Source of the DNA: Holosporaceae bacterium
Lineage (GTDB): Bacteria > Pseudomonadota > Alphaproteobacteria > UBA3830
Length of the DNA stretch: 7,131 nt
Assembly (NCBI GenBank): GCA_031258475.1
Contig: JAIRMS010000039.1
Location: forward strand, 1 to 7,131
Direction of reading: 5' to 3'
The notes beneath the pieces were generated by a model. The model made no database searches. It worked only from the letters and a program-made list of their open reading frames with translations, and was not told the DNA's origin. Below are positions 1 to 6,157 of the stretch, piece by piece. A program made the position numbers and the translations under genes. The first letter of the stretch is position 1; every line of letters starts with the position of its first letter.

Positions 1-101
1 CGGGGGGTGCCTTTTTTTTTTTTAATTTTTTTTTTATTTTTTTGTTTTCCAAACCCCCGCGTGTTTTTGGTCCCAATATTCCCCCCCCCCCCCCCCCCCC
101 T
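1..101. other. Homopolymer-rich edge sequence
   Basis: This stretch is mostly long T runs followed by an uninterrupted run of 20 C at 81-100. I see no credible gene in it. The reading frame of the neighbouring transposase relic enters the C run and is lost there, at the point where the family normally continues with a short C-terminal tail. Such a run in otherwise AT-rich DNA is more typical of a low-quality contig end than of natural sequence, although a true slippery tract cannot be excluded. Confidence 0.5.
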
Positions 102-1015
102 TCAAGTGGTGGTGCGGTCGATAATTGTTATATTTCCAAAGAGCTTTCTCCATTCCAGTCTCATTTCCGCCAAATTGTTGGCTAACAGATAGTTTTGATT
201 ATAAAATTTTTCTCTGAAAATGCGATTGCCGCGCTCGACTCCGCCGTTGTAATCCGGATGTCTCGGAGGCAGCACAATCAGTGGAATTTTAAAAAAATTT
301 AATTGGCGATTTTTCCACCAATTCCAGCAGAAAATTTCTCGCTGATTTTGCGGTTGCACTCGAATAAATCTGCGCATGAACCAATTTCGAATGACGATCC
401 CAGGATTGAATCGAAGATCGCGCAGCGAAAGTGTTTGAAAGTAAATCCATTTTTCGTGACTGTCATGTGGTCGATCTGAACGCGTTCTCCAATCTTCATG
501 TCTTCAAATTTTTTGAAAGTCCAAGCCTGGGCATGCTCCTTGAAAATCCGTTTTCGCTTTGTTCTGATCGCTGAGGCTGATTTCGTCACCAATCCCCTCT
601 CCATCAGGCGTTTCAGAATGCGTCCAACGGTGCTTTCACTCCCAGTGAAACCGTGATCTCGCCTCAAAATTACGGCAATTTTCGCCTTTCCGTAGGTGGG
701 ATTTTCCCGGCGAATATTCAAAATAATATCACGATACTGACTCTCCCACAGAGGCTGGCGCACCCTTTTCGGACGCTTCGACGGCGGCGCGATCCCCTTT
801 TCCAGATCCTTCATAATCTTCCGACGACGAAAATATGTGGCCCGAGAAATTACGCCAAATTCTCGACGAAGATTGACGCAAGTCCTGTCTTTTGAGCATT
901 TTTCGAAAATTTCGATGCTGCGGGCGTGTAAATTTTTGTATTTTTCAACGGTTTCCTGTGTTCTTGCGTAGGAATAAAGTTTATAAATGTTTCTGTGCAA
1001 TCCTTTGATCTGCAT
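98..1015 (-). pseudogene. Decayed rve-domain (IS481-like) transposase
   Basis: This is a relic of a DDE transposase of the integrase-core type. The first 200 or so residues, starting at ATG 1013-1015, form an intact N-terminal part with a helix-turn-helix-like region (GKAKIAVILRRDHGFTGSES) and the first catalytic Asp in VQIDHMTVTKNG. Near position 400 the family frame changes: DRHSKLVHAQIYSSATAKSA is read in a second frame down to about 290. It then jumps into a third frame carrying KIPLIVLPPRHPDYNGGVER, where the catalytic Glu codon is at 234-236. A fourth frame (KYNNYRPHHHLKG) covers about 150-98. The segment that should hold the second catalytic Asp (usually a DGGxEF motif) is missing at the second junction. 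With at least three frame changes and one internal deletion it cannot make an active enzyme. The IS481 assignment is by resemblance only; related rve families are possible. Confidence 0.8.
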
Positions 1016-1019
1016 AAAG

Positions 1020-1025
1020 CCTCCT
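1020..1025 (-). promoter_or_regulatory. Shine-Dalgarno site of the rve transposase relic
   Basis: A perfect AGGAGG on the minus strand lies four bases before the ATG at 1013-1015. It supports that start for the decayed transposase. The spacing is slightly short. Confidence 0.6.
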
Positions 1026-1026
1026 G

Positions 1027-1050
1027 GTTAGTTGTAATTACAAATCTAAC
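1027..1050. promoter_or_regulatory. Palindrome upstream of the rve transposase relic
   Basis: TTGTAATTACAA at 1032-1043 is a perfect 12-base palindrome. It is flanked by GTTAG-like and CTAAC arms with two unpaired bases, so the dyad spans about 24 bases. It sits just upstream of the ribosome site of the minus-strand transposase and could be an operator or part of the element's end. No function is shown by the sequence alone. Confidence 0.3.
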
Positions 1051-1100
1051 TCTCGAGGCTTTTTTGGTATTTGTACAGGGGGTAACAGGGGGATATGTGA

Positions 1101-1143
1101 AATAATTTGTGGAAAACTCTGCGAGTTTACACACGAAATTATT
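1101..1143. repeat. Long imperfect inverted repeat with a 3-base loop
   Basis: The left arm at 1101-1119 and the right arm at 1123-1143 can pair through AATAATTT/AAATTATT and AAACTC/GAGTTT with small bulges between, leaving a TGC loop. The right arm overlaps the end of repeat copy A and contains the position that corresponds to the group II intron insertion site in copy B. The hairpin has no T run beside it that would make it an obvious terminator. It could be a transcription stop, the end of a mobile element, or a folded target for the intron. Confidence 0.55.
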
Positions 1144-1215
1144 CCACAACCGCTGCTACATCCGCCACTATCAAATAGTCTCACTATAGTCTCACTTCTA
1201 TCTGAACTAATTCAA
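1132..1215. repeat. Dispersed repeat, copy A (intron-free)
   Basis: This segment matches 4493-4577 in the same orientation. By hand alignment there are about 12 differences in 85 positions, nearly all of them transitions, and one single-base indel. On the minus strand both copies can encode a short peptide containing CSSGCGII, and several of the differences are silent in that frame, which hints at former coding sequence. Copy A is cut on its right by the IS5-family remnant. I do not recognise the parent sequence. Confidence 0.75.
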
Positions 1216-1251
1216 ATGAATAATTTTTTTTGCCCCGGTCTTTCTACAACA

Positions 1252-1432
1252 AGATCGATTTCTGCCCCATTTTTAGTGCAAAGAACGACATTTGGTGGAA
1301 ATTTTTTCGGCAAAAATAAAACATTTCTGGAGAGTTTTTTTGAGATTTTGCAAAACTTCCTCCTCACATTTGTCTTTTTTGCATTTTACAGGAGCTCTCC
1401 TATGGCTCAGATAATTTCGCTAACAGAACCTA
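1252..1432 (+). pseudogene. IS5-family transposase C-terminal remnant with right terminal repeat
   Basis: Only the tail of an IS5-family (IS427/IS1031-like) transposase remains. From about 1282 to 1413 the family frame reads KERHLVEIFSAKIKHF and later LSFLHFTGALLWLR before a TAA stop. The Glu of ERHLVE is the third catalytic residue of the DDE set. It is closely parallel to 6970-7113 at the other end of the window, which shows the same residues in a better preserved form. After the stop comes TCGCTAACAGAACCTA (1417-1432), identical to the right terminal repeat at 7116-7131. The catalytic Asp residues and the left end are absent. Upstream the match fades between about 1216 and 1282. Confidence 0.8.
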
Positions 1433-1540
1433 CTAAAAATCCACATATCTTTAGTTGTCAATTCCCTTCCATTTTACTGCTTGCAGTTGCTTTATTTTTA
1501 TGTTATCGTTTTTTCTATGGTGTGTTTAGAGAGGTGTACA

Positions 1541-1921
1541 ATGAAAGTAGTAAGAAAACTGGTTGTGTTAGGAGGAGTGGTAGTTTGTGCGTGTGGTGTG
1601 GCTATGGATGATGGTTATTATCAAGAGCGGCTTAGAAATATTGAAATAAATATTGCAGCTTTTAATTCAGAGGTTTTTCTTAATAGCTACCAAGAGCAAT
1701 ATAACGTTACTCCGGTTTTAAGGAACGAAGAGGGTGGGGAGTTTGTAGTAGAGACTCAAGGCCAGCGTTATGGAGTTTGGTTCGAAAATGCTGGGGAAGA
1801 AGAAACTGTTGAAGAAGTAGATCAGCCTGTTGCTGTTCTGCTTGCGCAGCCGTTTTTTGCTCCTAGACAAGATGAACTGGATCCTGTGGGTTTGGGTATG
1901 GCAGAAGTAGTTGGGGATTAG
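1541..1921 (+). CDS. Exported, strongly acidic small protein, family unknown
   Basis: I do not recognise this 126-residue protein. It begins with a typical Sec signal peptide: a basic start (MKVVRK), a hydrophobic core, and a likely cleavage after the Ala of CGVA, just before MDD. Two Cys residues in the core (VVVCACG) do not fit a good lipobox, so a lipoprotein is less likely. The mature part holds about 22 acidic against 5 basic residues, with an acidic run (GEEETVEEVD) and no membrane segment. The start at 1541 is preferred over an in-frame ATG at 1481 because it has a purine-rich site (GAGAGG) about seven bases upstream and gives a clean signal peptide. The stop is three bases before the ATG of the next gene, so the two are almost surely co-transcribed. 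A partner role (chaperone, inhibitor or co-effector) is possible but unproven. Confidence 0.75.
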   Translation: MKVVRKLVVLGGVVVCACGVAMDDGYYQERLRNIEINIAAFNSEVFLNSYQEQYNVTPVLRNEEGGEFVVETQGQRYGVWFENAGEEETVEEVDQPVAVLLAQPFFAPRQDELDPVGLGMAEVVGD

Positions 1922-1924
1922 CAA

Positions 1925-2908
1925 ATGCTGAAAAGAATTTATTGTTTCTTTTTAGGAGTCATGGTGTTTTTTTCTGTTTTTTTTGTACCTGTAGCGGCTA
2001 TGGTGCCGCCTGTTGCTATAACTGCGGCATCTCAGCATCCTGCTGCCGGAATAAATGAGCGGGAAATTATGAGGCGTTTTGCTTATGAGACGGCTGTTGT
2101 TCCGCCGGGTGTCGGTTTGGGAGGATTTGGTATGGTTGCAGGGCCTCCGGATGCTGTTACTGAGATTAGCTTGATGAATCGATCGGATTTAACCGATACG
2201 TTAGCTGACTTTAATGCTTTTTTTGGAGTTAACGTCGGTCATTGCAGTACTGTCGCTGTCACTCAAGTGTACTTGGTAGGTCCTAATTATCAGTTCTTTA
2301 CATCTATATTAGGTGTTTTGTTTGTCTCAGGTATGACAGGATGGGGTGGTCCTCCTCCGCCGCCGTTTACGGTATTACCTCCTCTTGTGCCTGGAGCGAT
2401 AAGACATCCTGCTCAATTGCCTATTCTTCTTGCTGTTTCATTTTTTTCCTTTGTTCCTGGATTCTTTTCACATTCTGAACGTGCTATTAGTGGTTTTTTG
2501 GAGAATGTTACTTTACCGGCGATTGCGGGAGCACCGGCAGCGGGGGGCATTGGTGTTATGTTGCATGTGCACAATATGCAACGTAGTTGTTGTAATTGTT
2601 ATCAGTTTTTGTTTAATGCTGGGGCTCTTCCCGCTACAGGACAAGGGTTGGCGAACTATTTGCGTAGTGTGCCTTTGTTAAATGGGGGAGCAATAGCGCC
2701 ACCTGTACCATTTTGTGGAAGTGTGGTTCGTGCAAGCTTATCGCCAGGAGTCGCCGCTGCTGCTTATGTGATTTTGCCTCCTCCTGCTTGGTTTGCTGTT
2801 CCTATTGCTGGTGGTATGGTTGCTCCTTTGGTAGGAGCGGTTGCAGCTGCTGTGGGTGTTCCTCCTAATGCTCCTGGAGATGTGGAGAAAGATGATATAG
2901 AAAGGTAG
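1925..2908 (+). CDS. Exported protein with a deaminase-like HxE...CxxC signature
   Basis: This 327-residue protein has a clear Sec signal peptide (residues 1-25, cleavage likely after PVAA). Residues 26-180 are Pro/Gly/Ala-rich with hydrophobic strands, including a Pro run at 143-147. The notable part is residues 165-290. A hydrophobic strand (LPILLAVSFF) leads into His183-Ser184-Glu185 at the start of a predicted helix. A second strand (GIGVMLHVHN) follows, ending in Cys222-Cys223-Asn224-Cys225, then a helix and a further strand (FCGSVVRASL). In the deaminase fold, H/CxE and CxxC supply the zinc ligands and the catalytic Glu, and bacterial toxin deaminases share this order and a similar spacing (39 residues here). 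The tail is acidic (EKDDIER). The substrate cannot be told from the sequence. It follows the acidic small protein after three bases. The deaminase call is an inference from motif and layout; an unrelated Cys-rich secreted protein remains possible. Confidence 0.7.
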   Translation: MLKRIYCFFLGVMVFFSVFFVPVAAMVPPVAITAASQHPAAGINEREIMRRFAYETAVVPPGVGLGGFGMVAGPPDAVTEISLMNRSDLTDTLADFNAFFGVNVGHCSTVAVTQVYLVGPNYQFFTSILGVLFVSGMTGWGGPPPPPFTVLPPLVPGAIRHPAQLPILLAVSFFSFVPGFFSHSERAISGFLENVTLPAIAGAPAAGGIGVMLHVHNMQRSCCNCYQFLFNAGALPATGQGLANYLRSVPLLNGGAIAPPVPFCGSVVRASLSPGVAAAAYVILPPPAWFAVPIAGGMVAPLVGAVAAAVGVPPNAPGDVEKDDIER

Positions 2909-3051
2909 GGAAGTCGAGGTCTACGCATGAAAAACACAGCTATCTGGAAAATGGGGTGGCAACCCTAGGTAAGTAACAAGAGCCGTATGAGGCGAACTCA
3001 CGTACGATTCCGTGAGAGACTGAGGGTGAAATTCCCTCGGTCTACTCAACT
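2909..3051 (+). ncRNA. Group II intron 3' end (domains V and VI)
   Basis: Positions 2980-3010 (GAGCCGTATGAGGCGAACTC, then ACGTACGATTC) match the near-invariant domain V hairpin of bacterial group II introns. Positions 3011-3050 fold as domain VI: GAC and GAGGG pair with CCCTC and GTC, followed by CTACTCAAC, which holds the likely branch-point A and the intron end. Domain V carries signs of decay: the usual GGTTC at its 3' side is GATTC, which opposes an A to the C of the catalytic AGC, and the terminal loop region is shorter than usual. No reverse transcriptase precedes it on this strand. The fragment joins directly to the end of the exported-protein gene, and its left limit is uncertain. Confidence 0.8.
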
Positions 3052-3065
3052 AAACGCAGAACAAC

Positions 3066-3308
3066 TCATGCTGCCACCCTCTGCAACCTATCGCCGAAAA
3101 GGATCAGCAACTGCGAGTAGATTATACCCCAGTTGTGGACTTTTGTCCTCCATTTTTTCTCAAGCCTGCGGATTCCCAGGTAGAGGCTCTTCATCAGGGC
3201 GTCTTCCGAGGGAAAGCTTGGCTTGTTTTTGGTTACTTTTCGCAAGCAGCGGTTGAAGGATTCGATGGGATTTGTGGTATAAATCAGTCGTCGAATTTGC
3301 CTATTCAA
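3066..3308 (-). pseudogene. IS256-family transposase C-terminal fragment
   Basis: About 78 residues match the C-terminal end of IS256-family (Mutator-like) transposases: IRRLIYTTNPIESFNRCLRK, then FPSEDALMKSLYLGIRRLEK, then KWRTKVHNWGIIYSQLLILF and GDR before a TGA stop. Family members are about 400 residues long, so roughly four fifths of the protein, including the Asp residues of the active site, is missing. The upstream side runs directly into the stop of the IS30-family relic, and the match begins at about 3303. No terminal repeat is evident at either edge. It is a dead fragment left by recombination. Confidence 0.85.
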
Positions 3309-3774
3309 ACTCGAAGTGCATAAAGTTGAGGAAGTTCGGAATTTGCCGATATGACCTCGATAGGCGAGAGGTAGTTTAACTCTTTTCTCGGGCGATTGTT
3401 AAGATTTCTTTCGATTTTTTTAATTTTCTGATGCGAAACATTTTTGAAATCGAATTTTTTTGGCAGAAATTGTCGGATAAGACCGTTTGTGTGTTCATTC
3501 AGACCGCGTTCGTAGGAATGGTAAGGTCGTGCGAAGAACATTTTTCCACCTGTTTTTTAGCGATTTTTTCATGGTTGGCGAACTATCCGCCATTATCGAA
3601 GGTGATGGTTTTTGCAGGAAAATCCATTTTTTTCAATGCTCTAACTATCGTCTTTTCAACTTTTTCTTTGGTTTTTCTTCCCACTTTTGTGATAATTGTC
3701 CATTTTGAAAATCGCTCCACGAGTGTGACCAAAGCGCAACGACTACCATCGGGAAAGGAGGATTCCAAGACGGC
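3305..3774 (-). pseudogene. IS30-family transposase, nonsense and frameshift relic
   Basis: The fragment starts inside the catalytic core (CALVTLVERFSKWTIITKVG) and continues to ITFDNGG, which holds the second Asp of the IS30 DDE set. The next codon is TAG where the family has Glu, a nonsense change. Reading on gives FANHEKIAKK, then a single-base loss shifts the frame, and MFFARPYHSYERGLNEHTNG follows with the catalytic Glu in YERGLNE. The end reads LNNRPRKELNYLSPIEV to a natural TGA. The N-terminal helix-turn-helix region and the first catalytic Asp are lost; the reading frame is fused directly to the group II intron reverse-transcriptase fragment. Both terminal repeats are missing from view. 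It is not functional. Confidence 0.85.
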
Positions 3775-3999
3775 TCATTCCTCTCCGGCTTTCTTCGGTA
3801 TTTCCACGGATTTCACCGATGGCGGAAAATAGCTGCCCGAACTCATCCGATTCCAGATTTTGTACAGATTGTTTTTCAAATCCTGCTCAAAATCCTGGAT
3901 GGATTGATCATCAATTCCGGTGCTTCCTCTGTTCGCCTTCACCTGCCTAAACGCTTCCAAAACAACATCTTTTGAGATGTCATAAGGTTTACTTGTCAT
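3775..3999 (-). pseudogene. Group II intron reverse transcriptase/maturase, N-terminal fragment
   Basis: This 74-residue stretch is the N-terminus of an LtrA-type intron-encoded protein: SKPYDISKDVVLEAFRQVKA, NRGSTGIDDQSIQDFEQDLK, then NNLYKIWNRMSSGSYFPPSV and KSVEIPKKAG. These are the residues before the first polymerase motifs, and the protein is normally above 400 residues, so over 80 percent is missing, including the YADD active site, the maturase X domain and any DNA-binding or endonuclease part. The ATG at 3997-3999 follows an AGGAGG (4007-4012 on the plus strand as CCTCCT) at seven bases, so I prefer it to an upstream GTG. The frame ends shortly after the family match fails, at the junction with the IS30 relic near 3780. 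Confidence 0.9.
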
Positions 4000-4492
4000 C
4001 AACACTCCTCCTGCTTTCGCAGTTGTTTGTTAAGTAAAGTTAAGTAACTGAACCACTTCGCTCCGATGGCTTTCACCACCTTCACCGCTACTACGAGTTC
4101 ATCCGCCCCTGCATGCAGCGTCTTTTTTTTTTCCAGACGCTTCTCGCCATGCAAGTTCCCAAGTTGCATCGATGAAGCCTGTTGCAGAGTCATCCTGCCT
4201 TTACGCCGTTCGCTGCGTGGTCTCTTCCAAGTTTTTTTTTTCTCCACGCTTGTCCATAACCTTTTGTGGGAGCTATGTTTTAGCGAAACTTTAAATTATC
4301 GACGCCTAATCGGACAGTTCACTTACGTTGATCTCTCTACAACTCACCTGACATTTAAAAATGCCTTTTCCTCTGCCGCTCAGCACCAGAGACTTTCGCC
4401 ATCCAGCACCGCAAGGGGGTTTGCTGAGTCCGCTTGGACAGTCCTCAGCGGAGGGTCCACCTCCATCTTCACCGTGCCTTCTCTTGGCACAC
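4000..4492 (-). ncRNA. Group II intron 5' part (domain I to domain IV)
   Basis: On the minus strand the sequence starts at 4492 with GTGTGCC, a good match to the group II 5' consensus GUGYG, and runs about 490 bases to the start of the reverse transcriptase fragment, the usual length for domains I to III plus the beginning of IV. The last 5' exon bases, TTTTGTG (4499-4493), are fully complementary to CACAAAA at 4268-4262, about 225 bases into the intron, where EBS1 normally lies. I could not identify EBS2 with confidence. The exon is repeat copy B. The intron is broken after the first part of its reverse transcriptase. Its exact class is not clear to me. Confidence 0.75.
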
Positions 4493-4577
4493 CACAAAAT
4501 TATTCCACAACCACTACTACAGCTGCCGCTACCGAATAGTCTCACTACAAGTCTCACTTCTACCTGAACTAGTTCAA
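4493..4577. repeat. Dispersed repeat, copy B (5' exon of the intron)
   Basis: Copy B matches 1132-1215, and the match stops exactly at the intron 5' splice site, so the intron landed inside this repeat. The copy ends on the right in a perfect 12-base palindrome, TGAACTAGTTCA (4564-4575), which in copy A is imperfect. It also contains GTCTCACT twice, about four bases apart. The parent element is unknown to me. Confidence 0.75.
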
Positions 4578-4748
4578 TTTTGAGTGTGTTTTTAATGATA
4601 ACAGCTGTGTGGTTGCTATTTTTTAGGTAAAGCACTCATAACATACTGAAAACACAGCAAAAATCCCGAAGCAAATTGGCCGAGTATTTCAAAAATAATG
4701 CTTAATCGCATTAATGGTACTTTTCGCACCTCTGTCGACCACAATTTC
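4578..4748. other. Intergenic DNA downstream of the integrase
   Basis: No gene, tRNA or clear terminator is visible in these 171 AT-rich bases. The only structure is a short AATGC/GCATT stem at 4697-4712, too weak to call. Confidence 0.4.
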
Positions 4749-5951
4749 TTATTTTGATTTGGTATACGCATAATTGGACTCAAGCTTCTCTACAGCTTTT
4801 TTCAAATGATCCGGAGCCAGGTGCGAGTATCTTTCTGTCGTAGATATTGTGGAGTGTCCCATCAATTTTTGTACGGTATATAAATCAACTCCACTCATGG
4901 CAAGCCAACTGGCATAGGTGTGGCGCAATGTGTGGAATACGACTTTTTGTCGGGGATCGCTCACTTTGTTGTTGAAACCTAACTTATCTATTATTCTTGT
5001 AAAAGTGTCTGATACTTCAGTAATTTTTTGGCCATTGTTCGATGAAAATACGAGCTCTCCTGAATCTGTGTTTTGTTTGCGTTCAGCGAGCATTTTTTTT
5101 ATATCGAGAGTCATGATTGCGCTCCTGTTGCGTCCCGATTTTGTATCTTTGATTGATAAGATTTCGTGTTCAAAGTCAACGTCATTCCAGGTGAGATTAA
5201 ATATTTCTCCTGCGCGTAGTCCGCAGTGCAAGGAAAGTAAAGCCATATCATGTAATTGATGCGACGATTCTTTGAGATGTTCAAGCAAAATTTCTGATTC
5301 TTTTTTTGAAAGAAAACGCATGCGACGATTATCGCTTGATGGCTTTTTAATTTTGTTTACAGGATTATTGCCGAAGTATAGGTCTCTATTTATTGCATAA
5401 TTAAATACCTGCCTTATGGTTGCAAGGACATGATTAATAGTTTTAACTGCTCTTCCTGCATCGCTCATTTTCTTTTTTATTTGTTCTAGTGTGTCGGGGA
5501 CTATCTCATCCATGGTTTTATCTTCGATATCCGGTGCGATCCAGTTTTTAAAAATGCAAACTTCATTTTCATGGGTTTTCGCATCTTTATCTTGCTTCGC
5601 CTGAATGCTGTATTTTTCGAAAACTTCAGAAAATGTTATGATCTTGCTTTCTTCTTCTTTGGTTTGGGTTTCCTCTTCTTTCTTTTGCTTTTGTGCTAGT
5701 TCACGTTTTTCTGCAAGTGTACGAGGACCTTGTCCTGTTTTTTGATTTTGTCTTAACTCGTTCATCACTGCGGAAGCTTTTTCGACAGTCCATCCGTCCG
5801 ATTCCCACCCCAAAGCCTCGGTTTTTGTTTGTCCGTTTAGTTTATATGTGAGCGAAAAATTTCTGTCCTTTCGTTTTTTATAAATACGTGTTGTGTGTTC
5901 GTAATATCGTAGCCCTTTCACGTTTTCAACTTTTATCCATTTTATAGCCAT
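4749..5951 (-). CDS. int: Tyrosine-recombinase integrase
   Basis: This intact 400-residue site-specific recombinase inserts and excises an integrative element. Residues 1-75 form an arm-binding N-terminal domain (FSLTYKLNGQTKTEALGWES), followed by a charged linker (residues 80-102, KQKKEEETQTKEEE). Residues 104-200 are the core-binding helical domain, and about 210-390 the catalytic domain. All active-site residues are visible: Arg246 in HCGLRAGE, Lys271 in DTKSGR, His340 and Arg343 in FHTLRHTYAS, His366 in LMGHS, and the nucleophile Tyr375 in TTERYSHL. The length is typical for tRNA-targeting phage and island integrases. A GGAG lies about seven bases before the ATG. The start faces the tRNA-fMet fragment about 200 bases away, which is the expected arrangement of an int gene near its attachment site. 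It is the only complete mobility gene in the window. Confidence 0.95.
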   Translation of the reverse strand: MAIKWIKVENVKGLRYYEHTTRIYKKRKDRNFSLTYKLNGQTKTEALGWESDGWTVEKASAVMNELRQNQKTGQGPRTLAEKRELAQKQKKEEETQTKEEESKIITFSEVFEKYSIQAKQDKDAKTHENEVCIFKNWIAPDIEDKTMDEIVPDTLEQIKKKMSDAGRAVKTINHVLATIRQVFNYAINRDLYFGNNPVNKIKKPSSDNRRMRFLSKKESEILLEHLKESSHQLHDMALLSLHCGLRAGEIFNLTWNDVDFEHEILSIKDTKSGRNRSAIMTLDIKKMLAERKQNTDSGELVFSSNNGQKITEVSDTFTRIIDKLGFNNKVSDPRQKVVFHTLRHTYASWLAMSGVDLYTVQKLMGHSTISTTERYSHLAPDHLKKAVEKLESNYAYTKSK

Positions 5952-6011
5952 TGCTTTCTCCGTTACTGCCTCCTTAAAAGATAGCGATACTCAGCAAAAA
6001 ACGCAACATCT

Positions 6012-6030
6012 TTTACAACCTCTTTACAAC
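6012..6030. promoter_or_regulatory. TTTACAAC direct repeats, candidate integrase arm sites
   Basis: Two copies of TTTACAAC (6012-6019 and 6023-6030) are spaced eleven bases apart start to start, about one helical turn. They lie between the integrase start and the tRNA half-site, where arm-type sites for integrase or binding sites for an excisionase are expected. This is suggestive only. Confidence 0.3.
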
Positions 6031-6157
6031 TTTTTTTGAAGATGAGCTTGTATAAATGCGTACCGCATGGTATTTTGATTATGGATTTTGCGGTGCAATT
6101 TGAGGAATTTGCTGGTGATATTGTAATTCGATGTATTGCATTGTACATTACTTCAAA

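Noticed and set aside
1481..1509. Possible promoter (TTGCAG, 17 bases, TATCGT) for the exported operon
   Set aside because: Both boxes match the consensus poorly and part lies close to the ribosome site. I could not support a promoter call in this AT-rich DNA.
3999..4247. Minus-strand 82-codon Lys/Arg-rich open frame before the reverse transcriptase
   Set aside because: The region is intron RNA upstream of the reverse transcriptase start. Open frames here are incidental.
4066..4539. Plus-strand 157-codon open frame with Thr/Ser-rich translation
   Set aside because: It lies antisense to the group II intron 5' RNA and runs into repeat copy B. The low-complexity residues and lack of a ribosome site mark it as a shadow frame.
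4306..4635. Minus-strand 109-codon open frame through repeat copy B and the intron start
   Set aside because: It crosses the intron 5' splice site into structured RNA sequence, so it is not one protein. Only the exon part with CSSGCGII may be former coding DNA, reported under the repeats.
2929..4660. GAAAACACAGC-like match near 2929 and 4648 as a repeat
   Set aside because: The shared string is only about 11 bases with no flanking similarity, so chance is a good explanation.
4918..5259. Plus-strand 113-codon open frame inside the integrase gene
   Set aside because: It is the reverse complement of the integrase catalytic domain, whose active-site residues are all on the minus strand.
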